A stretch of DNA of 64,000 bases, from assembly GCA_033063855.1 (NCBI GenBank), contig CP093829.1:7574243-7638242 (forward strand), read 5' to 3'. This document shows positions 26,578 to 37,200 of this stretch, in pieces. Position 1 is the first letter of the stretch. Every line of letters begins with the position of its first letter. The notes beneath the pieces were generated by a model. It worked only from the letters and a program-made list of their open reading frames with translations, was not told the DNA's origin and did not search any database. The position numbers and the translations under genes were made by a program. This DNA comes from Smittia aterrima (lineage: Eukaryota > Arthropoda > Insecta > Diptera > Chironomidae).

Positions 26578-27577
26578 AAAATGAAACATCCTTGTGGAGT
26601 CACGTTCCTTCTCATGTACACCAACTGTTATTGTTGGGACGTCATGAGTGCAGGTAGAAGCGCGTTGACATAGTTGAGTTGAAATTTGGCGCGGATCCTC
26701 GGCAATGTTCCCACTACCATACACTCATGTTTGCACCAGTCTCAATATTGTGATGTAATATGAGATGGAATCCCGCGCCTTGACAGATAATCTGGAAACA
26801 GATGGAGGCTCCTCGAGATCGTAGCGGTTGTCATAACAAAAGGCAATTTGCCTACGTTTCTGTGGATCGCAAGATCCCCTTCGCAAAAATACAATACAAT
26901 ATTACATACACGTTGGACTGGTTACAGGGGACATTTTACTTAAAGGGAACAAAGTTTCACTTTGAGCTCACCAGAGGTGGATCCAAAGTGTGGAGCTTTA
27001 ATTTTCTGGGATTTATTGCTTTGTCAAGTCGAGCTGATCATTTTATGTAAAGAATTCAAAGCTCTAACTCTAAAGGAAGAGAAGTTTCACTTTGAGCTCA
27101 CCAGAGATGGATCCAATGTGTGGAGCTTGGAATTTCTAGGATTTGTTGCTTTGTCAAGTCAAGCTGATCATTTTAAGTGAACAACTCAATGCTCTAACTC
27201 CAAAGGAAAAGAAGTTTCACTTGGCGCTGGCAAGAGGTGGACCCAGATCTGGTCAGCTATAAGATCCATGCACTCGATTCAACATGCTGATCTCTTCTTG
27301 TGAACAAGTCACAGCTGAAATGTGCTTCTGTTTTCGATAAAACTTATTACAAAACTAAAAATCGACTTTTTGTATGGAGATTCCAGGTTTTAGGCCCGTG
27401 GGCCCGATCCTGATGAGCTAGCCAAAAATCTTCAAAAGTTGTTTTTCGTATTAAAATATTCTCTATCGACTGGTCAAAAAATATATTCGCTAGCTCATCG
27501 CGTTCACGAGTTATCTCAATCACGGACCTCGGACATAGCGATTACAAAAGGGTGTTTCATCCTTTGGATGAAAAACC
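26578..27577. other. ~1 kb insert interrupting the duplicated unit
   Basis: In copy 1 the Ctu2 tail runs straight into the promoter segment. Here the Ctu2 fossil and the promoter copy are separated by about 1 kb with no counterpart elsewhere in the window. Its first half looks less AT-rich than its surroundings and its second half contains a 130-bp tandem repeat. No open frame of note, and no clear terminal inverted repeats or target-site duplication. It may be a degenerate transposable element or satellite-bearing insertion. Confidence 0.6.
26951..27305 (+). repeat. 130-bp tandem repeat, two full copies and a diverged third
   Basis: The sequence AAGTTTCACTTTGAGCTCAC recurs with an exact 130-base period: units start at 26951, 27081 and 27211. 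The first two units are alike along their whole length (TCACCAGAG-TGGATCCAA, GGATTT-TTGCTTTGTCAAGTC, AGCTGATCATTTTA). The third is diverged and shortened after its first ~50 bases. The period is compatible with an insect satellite monomer, but three units alone do not prove a satellite family. Confidence 0.88.
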
Positions 27578-27584
27578 CTAAAAA

Positions 27585-27940
27585 TAAAATTGTTACTTCA
27601 ATTTTTATTTCACTTCCTTTTGTTTGTGGGGTTGAATTCAGGTAGATAATCACACTGAAACGTCAATAACTGTTTCACTTATTACCGCCTAGTTTGTCTC
27701 AAAAAGGACATCTTGCAGTGCAATAAACAAAAAAGGAGGCTGAACAATTCTCAGACGGAGATAAGATAATCTGAGGACAGGGCAATTAGTAACTAATTTA
27801 GTTTCCTATTAGAATCATAAAAATCTGTGTATAAAACACAGTTAGATTTCGCATAAAGCACTCAGTTTTTAACTAGCATTCAAAGTGTAAGCCTCGTGTC
27901 TCTTTATTAAAAATCAAGAAAGTGTTCAATTTAATTCGAA
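27585..27940 (+). repeat. Promoter/5' UTR duplicated segment, copy 2
   Basis: Near-identical to 24742-25097 up to the start codon of the second LRR-BTB gene. It begins inside the old Ctu2 3' UTR (AATAAAATTGTTACTTCAATTTTT). That shows the unit was copied with its upstream neighbour's tail. Confidence 0.9.
27830..27868 (+). promoter_or_regulatory. TATA box and initiator of LRR-BTB gene 2
   Basis: TATAAAA at 27830-27836 and a TCAGTT initiator at 27862-27867 (A+1 at 27864), spacing 34 bases. It is the duplicate of the element at 24988-25025 with one extra base between the motifs. Core promoter function is likely kept. Confidence 0.75.
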
Positions 27941-29263
27941 ATGGAAATCAACTGTGAATTTGGAGACGTTTCATGGGTCTCAGGAAAGTTCTACACGTGC
28001 ACAATAAACGAAACAAACATTATCAAGAAGGGCCATGTCATTCAAGCATTTAAAGGAATTCATCAAGCCGGGAAAACCAACAAGGATGTCAAAGGAATTT
28101 GGTTCAGAGACGGCAAAATTAATCATTTTCCTCAAGGACTCATCAAGCATTTTCCGAATTTAACAAGCGTTGATTTATCAGATTGTCCCATCACGGAAAT
28201 TTCTAGGCTCGATTTGACAGGACTCGAGGGTCTCTTTGGTATTTACATGTATAATTGTCAATTAACTTCATTGCCCGATAATCTTTTGATCAAAATGCCA
28301 AAATTACGTCAAGTCTCTTTCCGAAATAACAAAATCGAGTTCGCCTCATCAGAATTCATGAAACCATTGATCGGTCGACAAAATGTTACAGTGAACTTAC
28401 TAAAAAACAAAAACATTGATGCTTTGTTTTCGCCTGGAGTAGCAGGATCTTTAAAATCACTTGATGAGTTAATGAAGCTAATTGATGAAAAATGCATGAA
28501 GCCTGCTCAGCCTGATTACGTAGACATGAATCCGAAAATCAAAGAGCTCTGGACTACGGGGAAATACTCAGATATCGCAATTATCGTCGGCGAAAAGAAA
28601 TTCATAGCTCATAAGACAATTTTAGCTGTGCAAAGCGTCGTATTCGCAAAAATCTTTGAAGATCAACCTGAAGCGAATGAAATAAAAGTTCCTGACTTCA
28701 GTTCAAACGCCGTTGAGGCTTTACTCAAGTTTATTTATACGATCAGAGAACTCGATCATGAAAACGCGAAGGAAAATTTTGAAATTGCTGAGAAGTTCAA
28801 AGTTCAGGCAATGCAATCGGTTTACGAAGAAATTATGTGGTACAAGCTCGATGACACGAATGCTCTGGAATTTTTCTTGCTAGCTCATCGATTCAATTCT
28901 CAACAACTAAAAGAAGAGGCATTCAACATAATTAACAATACTTTTGCCGAAGAAATACCAAGAAACTTCATGGAAGATCCAGAAAAGATGAAAAAGTTGC
29001 TAGCAGCTCGACGAGTTTACGAAGAAAAGAGAATAGTTTCTGAAGATCAACAACAAGTTATTGAGGAATCGAAACGAGCTTATGAAGAACAGAGGCGAGC
29101 TCTTGAAGAACGGAGACGAGCTTTTGAAGAACAGAGTCGAGCTCTTGAAAAACAGAGACTAGTTTGCGAGGAATCGAGCCGACATTACGAGGAATTAAGA
29201 CAAATTTCGGAAGAATCGCAACGAGTCTTTGAAGATATCCTAGCCAACAAAGACCATAAGTAA
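27941..29263 (+). CDS. LRR-BTB fusion protein, copy 2, with coiled-coil tail
   Basis: A 440-residue intronless paralog of the protein at 25098, very similar over its first ~360 residues. It has the same Cys pair, LRR block (~residues 60-150), BTB domain (~205-300) and BACK-like region, and again no signal peptide. The whole length difference, 63 residues, lies in the tail: nine extra seven-residue units between RRVYEEK and QRVFEDI. These units (KRAYEEQ, RRALEER, RRAFEEQ and so on) are Arg/Glu-rich with a hydrophobic or aromatic residue at a fixed position and should form a coiled coil. The two genes therefore differ mainly in oligomerisation potential. Nearly identical promoters suggest similar expression. 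Function unknown. Confidence 0.87.
   Translation: MEINCEFGDVSWVSGKFYTCTINETNIIKKGHVIQAFKGIHQAGKTNKDVKGIWFRDGKINHFPQGLIKHFPNLTSVDLSDCPITEISRLDLTGLEGLFGIYMYNCQLTSLPDNLLIKMPKLRQVSFRNNKIEFASSEFMKPLIGRQNVTVNLLKNKNIDALFSPGVAGSLKSLDELMKLIDEKCMKPAQPDYVDMNPKIKELWTTGKYSDIAIIVGEKKFIAHKTILAVQSVVFAKIFEDQPEANEIKVPDFSSNAVEALLKFIYTIRELDHENAKENFEIAEKFKVQAMQSVYEEIMWYKLDDTNALEFFLLAHRFNSQQLKEEAFNIINNTFAEEIPRNFMEDPEKMKKLLAARRVYEEKRIVSEDQQQVIEESKRAYEEQRRALEERRRAFEEQSRALEKQRLVCEESSRHYEELRQISEESQRVFEDILANKDHK
29009..29238 (+). repeat. 21-bp coding minisatellite (heptad repeat)
   Basis: Eleven in-frame 21-base units encode RRVYEEK, RIVSEDQ, QQVIEES, KRAYEEQ, RRALEER, RRAFEEQ, SRALEKQ, RLVCEES, SRHYEEL, RQISEES and QRVFEDI (the last unit shades into the conserved C terminus). 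Copy 1 of the gene has only the first and last units. The middle units are the most alike, as expected if they expanded most recently by slippage or unequal exchange. Confidence 0.9.
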
Positions 29264-29408
29264 AGATCCTTTAAAATCAAATTTTCTTTCAAATAAATGT
29301 TTCTATCTGCAAATAAAGGAATAAATTTTCTCATACGTTATAATTTGTTTTAATCTTTAAAATTCATCAAAGCGACGGATAAGAAGCATTTTGTTTCGAG
29401 ATAAAGAA

Positions 29409-29547
29409 GAGCTCGGAAACACTCTACTTCGCACGAATCATCTTTGGAGCTGACGAAGATAGAAGCGAAGCTAAGAAACATCTTTATAACGGATGTCGAA
29501 ATATTTTTATTGGAATCGACGACGATAAGCTGAAAGAAATTTTGTGA
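29409..29547 (+). pseudogene. Ctu2 3'-end fossil, copy b
   Basis: A second fossil of the Ctu2 tail. It matches the segments AGCGAAGCTAAGAAACATC, GGATGTCGAAATATTTTTAT and CTGAAAGAAATTTTGTGA, the last ending in a stop where Ctu2 stops. An internal deletion removes about 60 bases compared with Ctu2. It follows the 3' flank of LRR-BTB copy 2 just as fossil a follows copy 1. It is transcribed from nothing visible and is non-functional. Confidence 0.85.
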
Positions 29548-29556
29548 AAAGAAAAA

Positions 29557-29693
29557 TAAAGTTTTGCATTTCAATTTTTTATTTCACTTCCTTTTGTTTG
29601 TGGGGTCCAATTCAGGGGGGATAATCACATTAAAACGACACAGAAACAATTAGTCTTTATCAATAATTGGTTCACTTATAACCGCCCAGTTTG
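29557..29693 (+). repeat. Truncated promoter segment, copy 3
   Basis: AATAAAGTTTTGCATTTCAATTT onward matches the start of the promoter segments at 24742 and 27585, with an extra ~25 bases near 29635. Similarity ends about 29693 (CCGCCCAGTTTGT). No TATA box, initiator or LRR-BTB gene follows, so the third unit is broken. The next ~300 bases up to the helicase 3' end show nothing else. Confidence 0.8.
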
Positions 29694-30012
29694 TTTCCTG
29701 CATCTCCTTAATAAGTATTTACTTAAATACTTTAAAAACCCGAAAGCTTTTTGTTAATTTATGCTAAGTATTGAAGAATTTTCAAGATTACATGTCGAAT
29801 AATGTAAAGTTAAATGGATCTAGCGCTTCTAAGTTAACTGTTTCACCCTCCGAAGCTCTTTGTTCAGATGAAGGAATAAACGCAACAACCTTGAGTTACG
29901 CTGAATGGGGGAAAGATACGTGTTTGATGATTTCATGAGCGAGAAATGAAATGAAGAATAATTAAATAGTGCGGAAGATTAGTCTTCCACGTAAGGAATC
30001 CAGAGAAAGTTC

Positions 30013-33000
30013 TTAATTTTTAGGCAATGGAGGCAATGAGCTGGGTGGTGGGAAAGTATAATTAGCAACAGCCGATGCGACAGCAGCTGGATAAGCAGCT
30101 AGTGATGGCGGCATTTGCATTGGTGCGTAGCCTGGAAATTTTCCATAGTTTGACGGTGGATATGATGAGACATTTGGCACTGTCGGCTTGTTCTGATCAT
30201 AAGGATTTGAACGGAATGGCTTTTGTTGTTGATAGCCATTGCCGGCAGAGCTGCCACCATATTGTGAATTACTCTGTTGATATGGACGTTTATTTTGTCC
30301 TTGATCGCTTGATCCACCATTATTATCCCAACGACGTTTCATTCCGTTTGCTTGATGGCCGTTACCACGCATTCCTCCCATGTCGCTTCTCATGCCGCCG
30401 CCCATTCTCATTCCACCTGGTTTGTTGTTTCTGTAATTTCCTTCTAAAAAAAGAAAATATTTAAATGTGGATTTAAAGGAAAAGTGATTTTGACTTACTC
30501 TTGCCACCATAAGAATTTTTAGCCAGGTCATGAAGTCTTGGATTGATAACTTGTCCAGCTTCGACAAGAATCTTGATCAAGTCATTTGCCTTTGCTGAAT
30601 TATTATTTGTGAACAAAGTGTAAGCGGTTCCGGTTTGCTGGCAACGGCCTGTTCTACCAATTCTGTTGTTGAAAGGAAAATGAAATTTTAATCTTTTTGA
30701 TTCATTTTGATTAACAAATTTAATCTCTCACCTGTGAACATAATCCTCCGAGTTGTTGGGATAATCGTAGTTGATAACGAATTTTACGTCGTCAACATCT
30801 GATTTCGCGAATTCGTTTTTTCATGGCAGAGCGAGTTAAAGAAAATGGAAATTTCATGGATTTTCCGATTTTCGTTTTATCAATTTCGATTGTTTGATTT
30901 GGAAGAAAGAAAATTTACGAGTTAGAAATTGAAGCAGCGTCGGAGACGGGATAAAAAATGAGATTGACGTCTTCACACGAAATTTAGACAGATTCAGATT
31001 TTAGTTCAAGTGAAACAAACCTCAGTGGACTCTGAAAATGAAAAATGTCTTCGAGTTCGGAAAATTCATTTCTAAATTTCCCAAACAATCATTAAAAGTG
31101 AGTCATTTCATGATTTAAAGAGAAGTTTCAAAGCGAAAGTATTGAATTCGCTTTACAATTAAAGATCTTCTTCATTCGTCAAAAAATTAATTGAAAATCC
31201 ATTTAAACAGGAACGCAACTAACTCTTCAAGGGAAGTGTAGAGACGGGGAGTTCGAGAGAGGACAAAAAGCGATTCCTTCAACTGAACAAAGCTAAATTT
31301 AATTAGAATTTTCTTTCCACCCCATTCCAATTAGTAACCCAACTTTTCCCAAACGAAATAAAAATGGAAGAAGCTTAAGTAAACTAAAAAAAAGTTTCAA
31401 AACGACTACTTATCCTGTTCAAGTTCGGATTTTTCAATTTTCTTTTTTTACGGGCACGACAAATCTTCCACAAGACATTTCCAAACGACAACGTGTTCAT
31501 CGCATTGGAACTGCAGCCTGAAGATCATCTCATTCTATCATCGAATCAAAGCTCTTTTTTTCATCACAGTTTGACAGTTTCAAATAAATCACTTTTGCTG
31601 TTTCATCATTTTTCATTTTTGATCAAAGTTTATGTGTAATTGTTTATGTTTTTTTGTTGGTTTTTTTCAGTCAAAAGTTATTGGCCATTAAGATCTTCAC
31701 ATTACAAAGAATTTCCATCACAATCTGTTTCCAAACACAAACACCAACGTGCCTCTGTTACAGCGAACGTAAATTTTATAAATCGAATCCAATTTAAGTC
31801 GCGCAGAGAAGGGAATTAAGAATTGCCGTAGAGCAACCTAATTCGGGGGGAGTAGAGAAAGTTAAACAGCAATTCCCAGTATTCACGCAACAATTTGACA
31901 ATTCGAGAATAATTGCAACTTACTAACCTGTCAGCGAATCTCCGTTTTGCTCAACCTAAAGAGTGAAAGAAATTCTACCAAAATATTATTTCCATCAAAT
32001 CAAATTCAATTGTGAATACTGGAGAATCAGTGGAGACAATTAACTTTTCTTATTTTTTTTGGTTGATGCGTGTGCGCGATTTTTGCTTTTGTTACTCAAA
32101 CGAATTGCCTAAAGAATTATTTTTGCATTTAGATTTTCCCACAAAAAACGAGAAAAAATCCTGCAAATAAACAAAAGTTGCTGGAGCAGAAAGTAATTCT
32201 TCAGCTCCAGTTGAGGAAAAGAGCGAGAGATCTCGGCCATATGAAGTTCTGACTGATAAAAGAGGATTTTCTACTGACGACAAGATTGGGGGCAAAAATG
32301 AACTCACCAAGTCCGCGCGATGCAACATCAGTTGCGACAAGAATTTGTACGTTCATTCTCCCACTTCGGAAAGAATTCAAAGTGTAATCTCTCTCACTCT
32401 GGCTTTTGTCGCCATGAATCGAGACAGCGTTGAATCCTCGTCGATTGATTGTTCTTGTGATCTCATCTGCGCGACGTTTTGTCTCGACGAAGATAATCGT
32501 TTTTCTGTCAATTTCATTAGAGATTTCATTAAGAATCTTCATCAGTCTGTCATCCTTTTCATGTTCATCGCAGACTTCAACAATCTACAAAAGGAAATAA
32601 ATCAAATCATTGAGTTTGAGGAAGCAAAAGAGAAATTACCTGAAGAATGTTATGATTTGCTGAGAGATTCAATGAGCCGATGTTAATTTGCAAGTAATCA
32701 ATTAAATATTCTTCTGCCAAATTCTTTACTTCTTTAGGCCAAGTAGCACTGAACATAAGCACTTGACGATCACCTCGAATTTGAGACATAATCTTCTTGA
32801 TCTGTGGTTCAAATCCCATGTCCTACAAAATAGTGAAAATAAATTAAATTGTAAATTAGCTAAACTTTCTTTTTCGCACTCACCAGCATTCTGTCGGCTT
32901 CGTCAAGCACAAGATACGTGCACCGTTTTAAATTGGTAACACCACGTTCCAAAAAGTCAATCAAGCGTCCCGGAGTCGCGATACAGATATCAACACCTCT

Positions 33001-33654
33001 TGCCAAGTCTCGCATTTGATTTGCCTTTGGGGCACCGCCAAACAAGCAAGTGTTGTTGATGTTGCATTTTAGGCCAAAGTCGTTTGCAACTTTCTGAATT
33101 TGCTGTGCCAATTCACGTGTTGGAGCAAGAACTAGAGCTACAGGTCCATCACCTGCTTTGATCGGAGTTTGGTTCTTCAAATGAATCAACGCAGGAATGA
33201 TGTACGCGAGTGTCTTGCCAGATCCTGTTTTAGCGATACCAACGAGATTTCTTCCCGAAAGAACAATTGGGAACGAACCAGCTTGAATGCCAGTTGGATG
33301 AGTGAAACCTTGTCTCCCCATCTCGTTCATGATGTAGTCAGGCAAACCAGCTTCGGAGAAGAGAGCAATTGGCGGATATTTGTTGCAATCACGACCAACA
33401 GTGCTAATCTCGTACTTTGAGTTCAATGAATTTATTTCTTCTGGAGAACGGAGTCGAGCTGATTCTGATGGATTGTAGAAATCTTTTCGGAACGGTCCTA
33501 TATTCTCGTAGTTTACAGGACGGAGAGTTTCACCATTCTTGCTTTGATCTCGTTTTCCTCCGTACTGCGAGTCACCTCCTCCGTATTGTTGGAAGCCTCC
33601 TCGATTCTGAGTTTGAAATGCTGCATTATTGTTGCGAAAGTTTCCACTTGGCAT
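30013..33654 (-). CDS. Rm62: DEAD-box RNA helicase, p68/DDX5 class
   Basis: Six coding exons (33654-32884, 32822-32640, 32584-32308, 30798-30732, 30662-30499, 30443-30013) give 630 residues. An Asn/Gln/Gly-rich N terminus precedes the helicase core: Q motif near 116-124, Walker A AKTGSGKT at 141-148, PTRELAQQI, TPGR, DEAD at 251-254, SAT at 282-284, ATDVASRG, and HRIGRTGR near 433-440. The C terminus is RGG-like and Gly/Tyr/Asn-rich. Family members unwind short RNA duplexes and act in transcription, splicing, RNA interference and RNA export. A 5' exon ends at 33964. Splicing it over intron 33659-33963 creates an ATG across the junction, two codons before the start used here. The 1.5 kb intron 30799-32307 splits motif V. 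The gene is transcribed in the same direction as the ANKRD11/12-like gene upstream. Confidence 0.93.
30799..32307 (-). other. Long intron of the helicase gene
   Basis: A 1509-bp intron with donor GTGAGT and acceptor TCGCGAAATCAG, against 55-70 bp for the other coding introns. It has no open frame with family resemblance. Reading past the donor gives about 35 further codons before a stop, so retention would end the protein after motif V. I see no nested gene or recognisable small RNA. Confidence 0.75.
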
Positions 33655-34207
33655 GTACCTGAAAACATAAAGTAAAATTATCGATTTTTGCAATGAATTT
33701 TTCTTCTACATCAAGGTCATTGCAAAACTGAGTTTAAAGCATCGATCCTTTGAAGGAAATTGATAAATAAGTTCAAAGTTGCTTAGAGATGAGTGTAGTA
33801 GCTTCGATATTTGTAAAATATTGAGTAAAATACGATTTCAAAGCGAAATTTTCTTTCGACGTCCATCTTTGTATTCACAAAACTTTGGAAACATATTTCT
33901 TGATAAACTCGTTGGAATTTCACAGAACTTTGACTTTATATTATGTGCATGGACTTCACTTACATTCTGTGACGCTTGTTGGCTTTTTAAACGCAATATT
34001 ACGGTGCGGAAAATAATTTATTAATCTGCACTAAAAAACGAGAGTTTTTGAAGTTTTAATAAAATCAGTCAACCCACAAATTGTTTGAAAACGTCTGAAC
34101 GTTTCGAAAAAAACGATCATTTCATTTATTTTAACAATTTCAATTTTATTTCTTCGACGTTTTGCTTAAAAACTATTTTTTTAGATGAGACAAGTTAAAA
34201 AGTAAAT

Positions 34208-37200
34208 CTAATCTTTTATGCTAGGCGTCGTGTTCTCATCGCTCACGTCAATCATCGGCACAAAAAGCTCTTCAATCTCTGGGTTTGCTTTATACTCGCA
34301 CAGCGAAAACTCCTTCATTTTCCATCCCCAATCCATTTTCTGGACGGCGGCAAGGCTTTCGGCTTCGTTTGTGTGGCGAATAATCATCGCTTCCTAAAAT
34401 AAATAAAACTTCGTTAGCTGTCGAGAAGTTACAATCAGAGAATTTCTCTTACCTTGATTTTATCATATTTGTCGTCAAGTTCTTTCAACGCTTGATAGAA
34501 CACTCGACCATGCGATCTCTCACGGTTCTTGTTTCGGTATTTCTCTTCCAGTTCTGGAGTAATGATGTTGTAGACTTCTTCATCTTTAAGTATCGAACAA
34601 ACTGAAAATGGAGTCGATTGACTTGCAATCATCTGCGCTGCTTTGCAATGAACTCGAAGGATTTCTTGTTCTTTCGACAACACTAATTTCTCTCTCTCAA
34701 CAATGTGTCTCAACTTTAACCGATGTCGCTCCTTTTCTTGTTCAATAAAAGTTTCCTTCATTGGCGGAGGAAGAAGCGGCGGAATTATGATGTTTGGCTC
34801 GACGCTGCTCTTCCCTTGAAGTGCGTAAGTTCTTGTGTTCATTAAATAGTCTTCACATCCCTTTAAAGGCCGCGGTTCGACAAAATGGAGATTCCTGTGT
34901 CGTTGTTCGATTTGTTTACGCAAATCGATATACATTTGATAGCAATTTGTAAAAGGCTGATCGTGAGGATGAACAGGTTCAGTCTTCTCAGCGCCGTCTT
35001 TTGAATTTGAATCTTTGACGTCAGCTGTTGAAGTAACCGAAGCAGGTTCGCGACTACTCGCTTTGATTTTCCTTTTCCTCGGGTGAAGCTCGACGGGATT
35101 AGGTTGAGGTTGTTGTTGATTGGTTTGTGATGAGCTTTGAATTGAGGAAGTAACAGTTGTGGCTGCTGAGTTCGAGCTACTCGAGGAAGATGAAGATGAT
35201 GCAACGTTTTGATTACTTTGTTGATTCTCTGATTCGTTTCCTGCCGAAGCTTCTGCATTTTGTCCAGCAGGTGATGGAGTTGAACTCGCGGGAAGTTGAG
35301 GTGAAGAATTATTTGATCCGCGATCGTCTTTCGCGTCTTTTCGAGAGCTTCGCAGGATTCGAGGCTCTTTTGATTTTCCAATTGGTTTTCCAGCATCGTC
35401 AGATTTATTTGAATCCGCTGAGGGACTTTGTCCACGACCAACAGCTCCGTCTTTGTCGCTTCCAGTTCCATCATTTGAATTCGACGACGCAACCACGTAA
35501 GGATGATTTCTTGAAGGCGCTTGCTTGGTGCTTGTTTTCTGAGTAATACTTTGTGTCTCTGGCACGTCTGAACCGCCTTGCTGTGGAATAACAATTTTCA
35601 ACGGAGGAACTTTCGGTCCTTCCTTGCTATCGTCGTTCTCGTTATCGCTCTCCGGCTGCTTTGCTGCTGTTTCACTAGGACTTTTACCGTCGACGGTGCC
35701 GCTAGCAGAGTTTTTGTTCACGAGGCCCATAGTTTTTGAAGCAGGGCCTGGAGGCTTTTGTCCAACACGAGATGTGACGCGATTTGTTCCTGTTACTGAT
35801 TTGTTGCCTTCTTTTGCTTCAGAATCTTTTCGTTTCTTTTTCTTCGCTTCCTCATCAGCTGCCGACGAATCGTCATTAGCGGGGTCTTGTTGATCGACAA
35901 GAGGTCGTTTTTGCTGTTGAGTATTCGTGGTTGGCGTGTCGCTATCGGTTCCGCTCTTGTCATCAGACGATTTGTCTGAGTTTTTGCTTGGATTCTCGTC
36001 TCCCGAACCAGAACTGCACGATGAGTGTTTCGGTGTTGAGACAAACTCGTAAACGTCTGAAGGAGTCGCTGTTGAGGGCCCAACAGCTCCATCATCAGCT
36101 TCGTTTGATCTTTTATTCTCTGTTGTCGTGGGTTTCTTTTGGCCTTGGCTTTGCTGCTGTTGTTGTTGCGTGTCGCGCTTGTTAGCCATTTCTGAATAGA
36201 GAAAGAAAATTTAAATGAGAATCGAGCAAACATTTATTTTCTAAAAGAAAATTATAAAGAGATTAATTGTATCAAAGTCGAAGGGAATAAATGTCAAAAT
36301 TTTTAGAGTAAACAAGATCAAGCAGATGCTTCAAAATACTTGAATTGTCTGAGATAATGTCGGTCCATTCAATCTACAACAAGCAATATGGCTACACAAT
36401 TGCTATCGTTACGTGAAATGTAGAAAACCTTCAATTCGATTACGAAACTTTTCATTCTCTCATTGAAAAAAAAAAGAGATTAGCAACAACTTTTCTCGAC
36501 TCGAAGCAGCATTTATATTCTGGAAATGTCTGTTCGCTAATTAAGAGAGCAATACCGTAATAAGTGACAATGGTAGAAGAATCGCTTATGGGCTCGTGCG
36601 CATGTTTTTCGCATGAAAACCTGTTGTTGCTCTGTCCAATAACAACATAATCAAATCATCCCCAATGGCAGCTTGTCTTCTTACTCACAAGCAAATGAAT
36701 AAAATTTTACCACAAAATCTTTTAAAATCCTCAAACAAATATTTTCTTTTGAATGAAATTCTTTCGAGAAAACAAATTTCGTGGTTTCATTAATATTTTA
36801 GTATTAACATCGGAAAAAGACATTTTCGTTTTTTGAGTTACGTGTTGTTCGACAATTTGTCAACTGATACTAAAACACTTGTGAAGCTAAATGTTACCGA
36901 GAAATTGATTCAGCTGGTTTTGAAAGGCAACGTTTATAAAAATAACAATCGACGCTGATCATCATCAGCTGGAGACGTGTGTCATCACAACGAATATCTC
37001 TTTAATTGATTTTTCTTCGAGCGCGAGACGAGTGATTTGTTTACTTTAGTCATCGATAGCGCGACTAAATCTCAGCAGCGAAAATCTTCCACGATACGAT
37101 GAAACAATGTTTTCTTATTTATTTCTTTTTCTTGTTGAAGTTCTTTGCCTTTCATCTTCTCACTAATACAATTGTGGCTCTCGCTCAAATCTTTCGAATC

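Noticed and set aside
34863..36233. Additional frames overlapping the ANKRD11/12-like exon 4 on both strands
   Set aside because: They are shadows of a low-complexity Ser/Gln/Asn coding region; the 584-codon frame alone has family resemblance.
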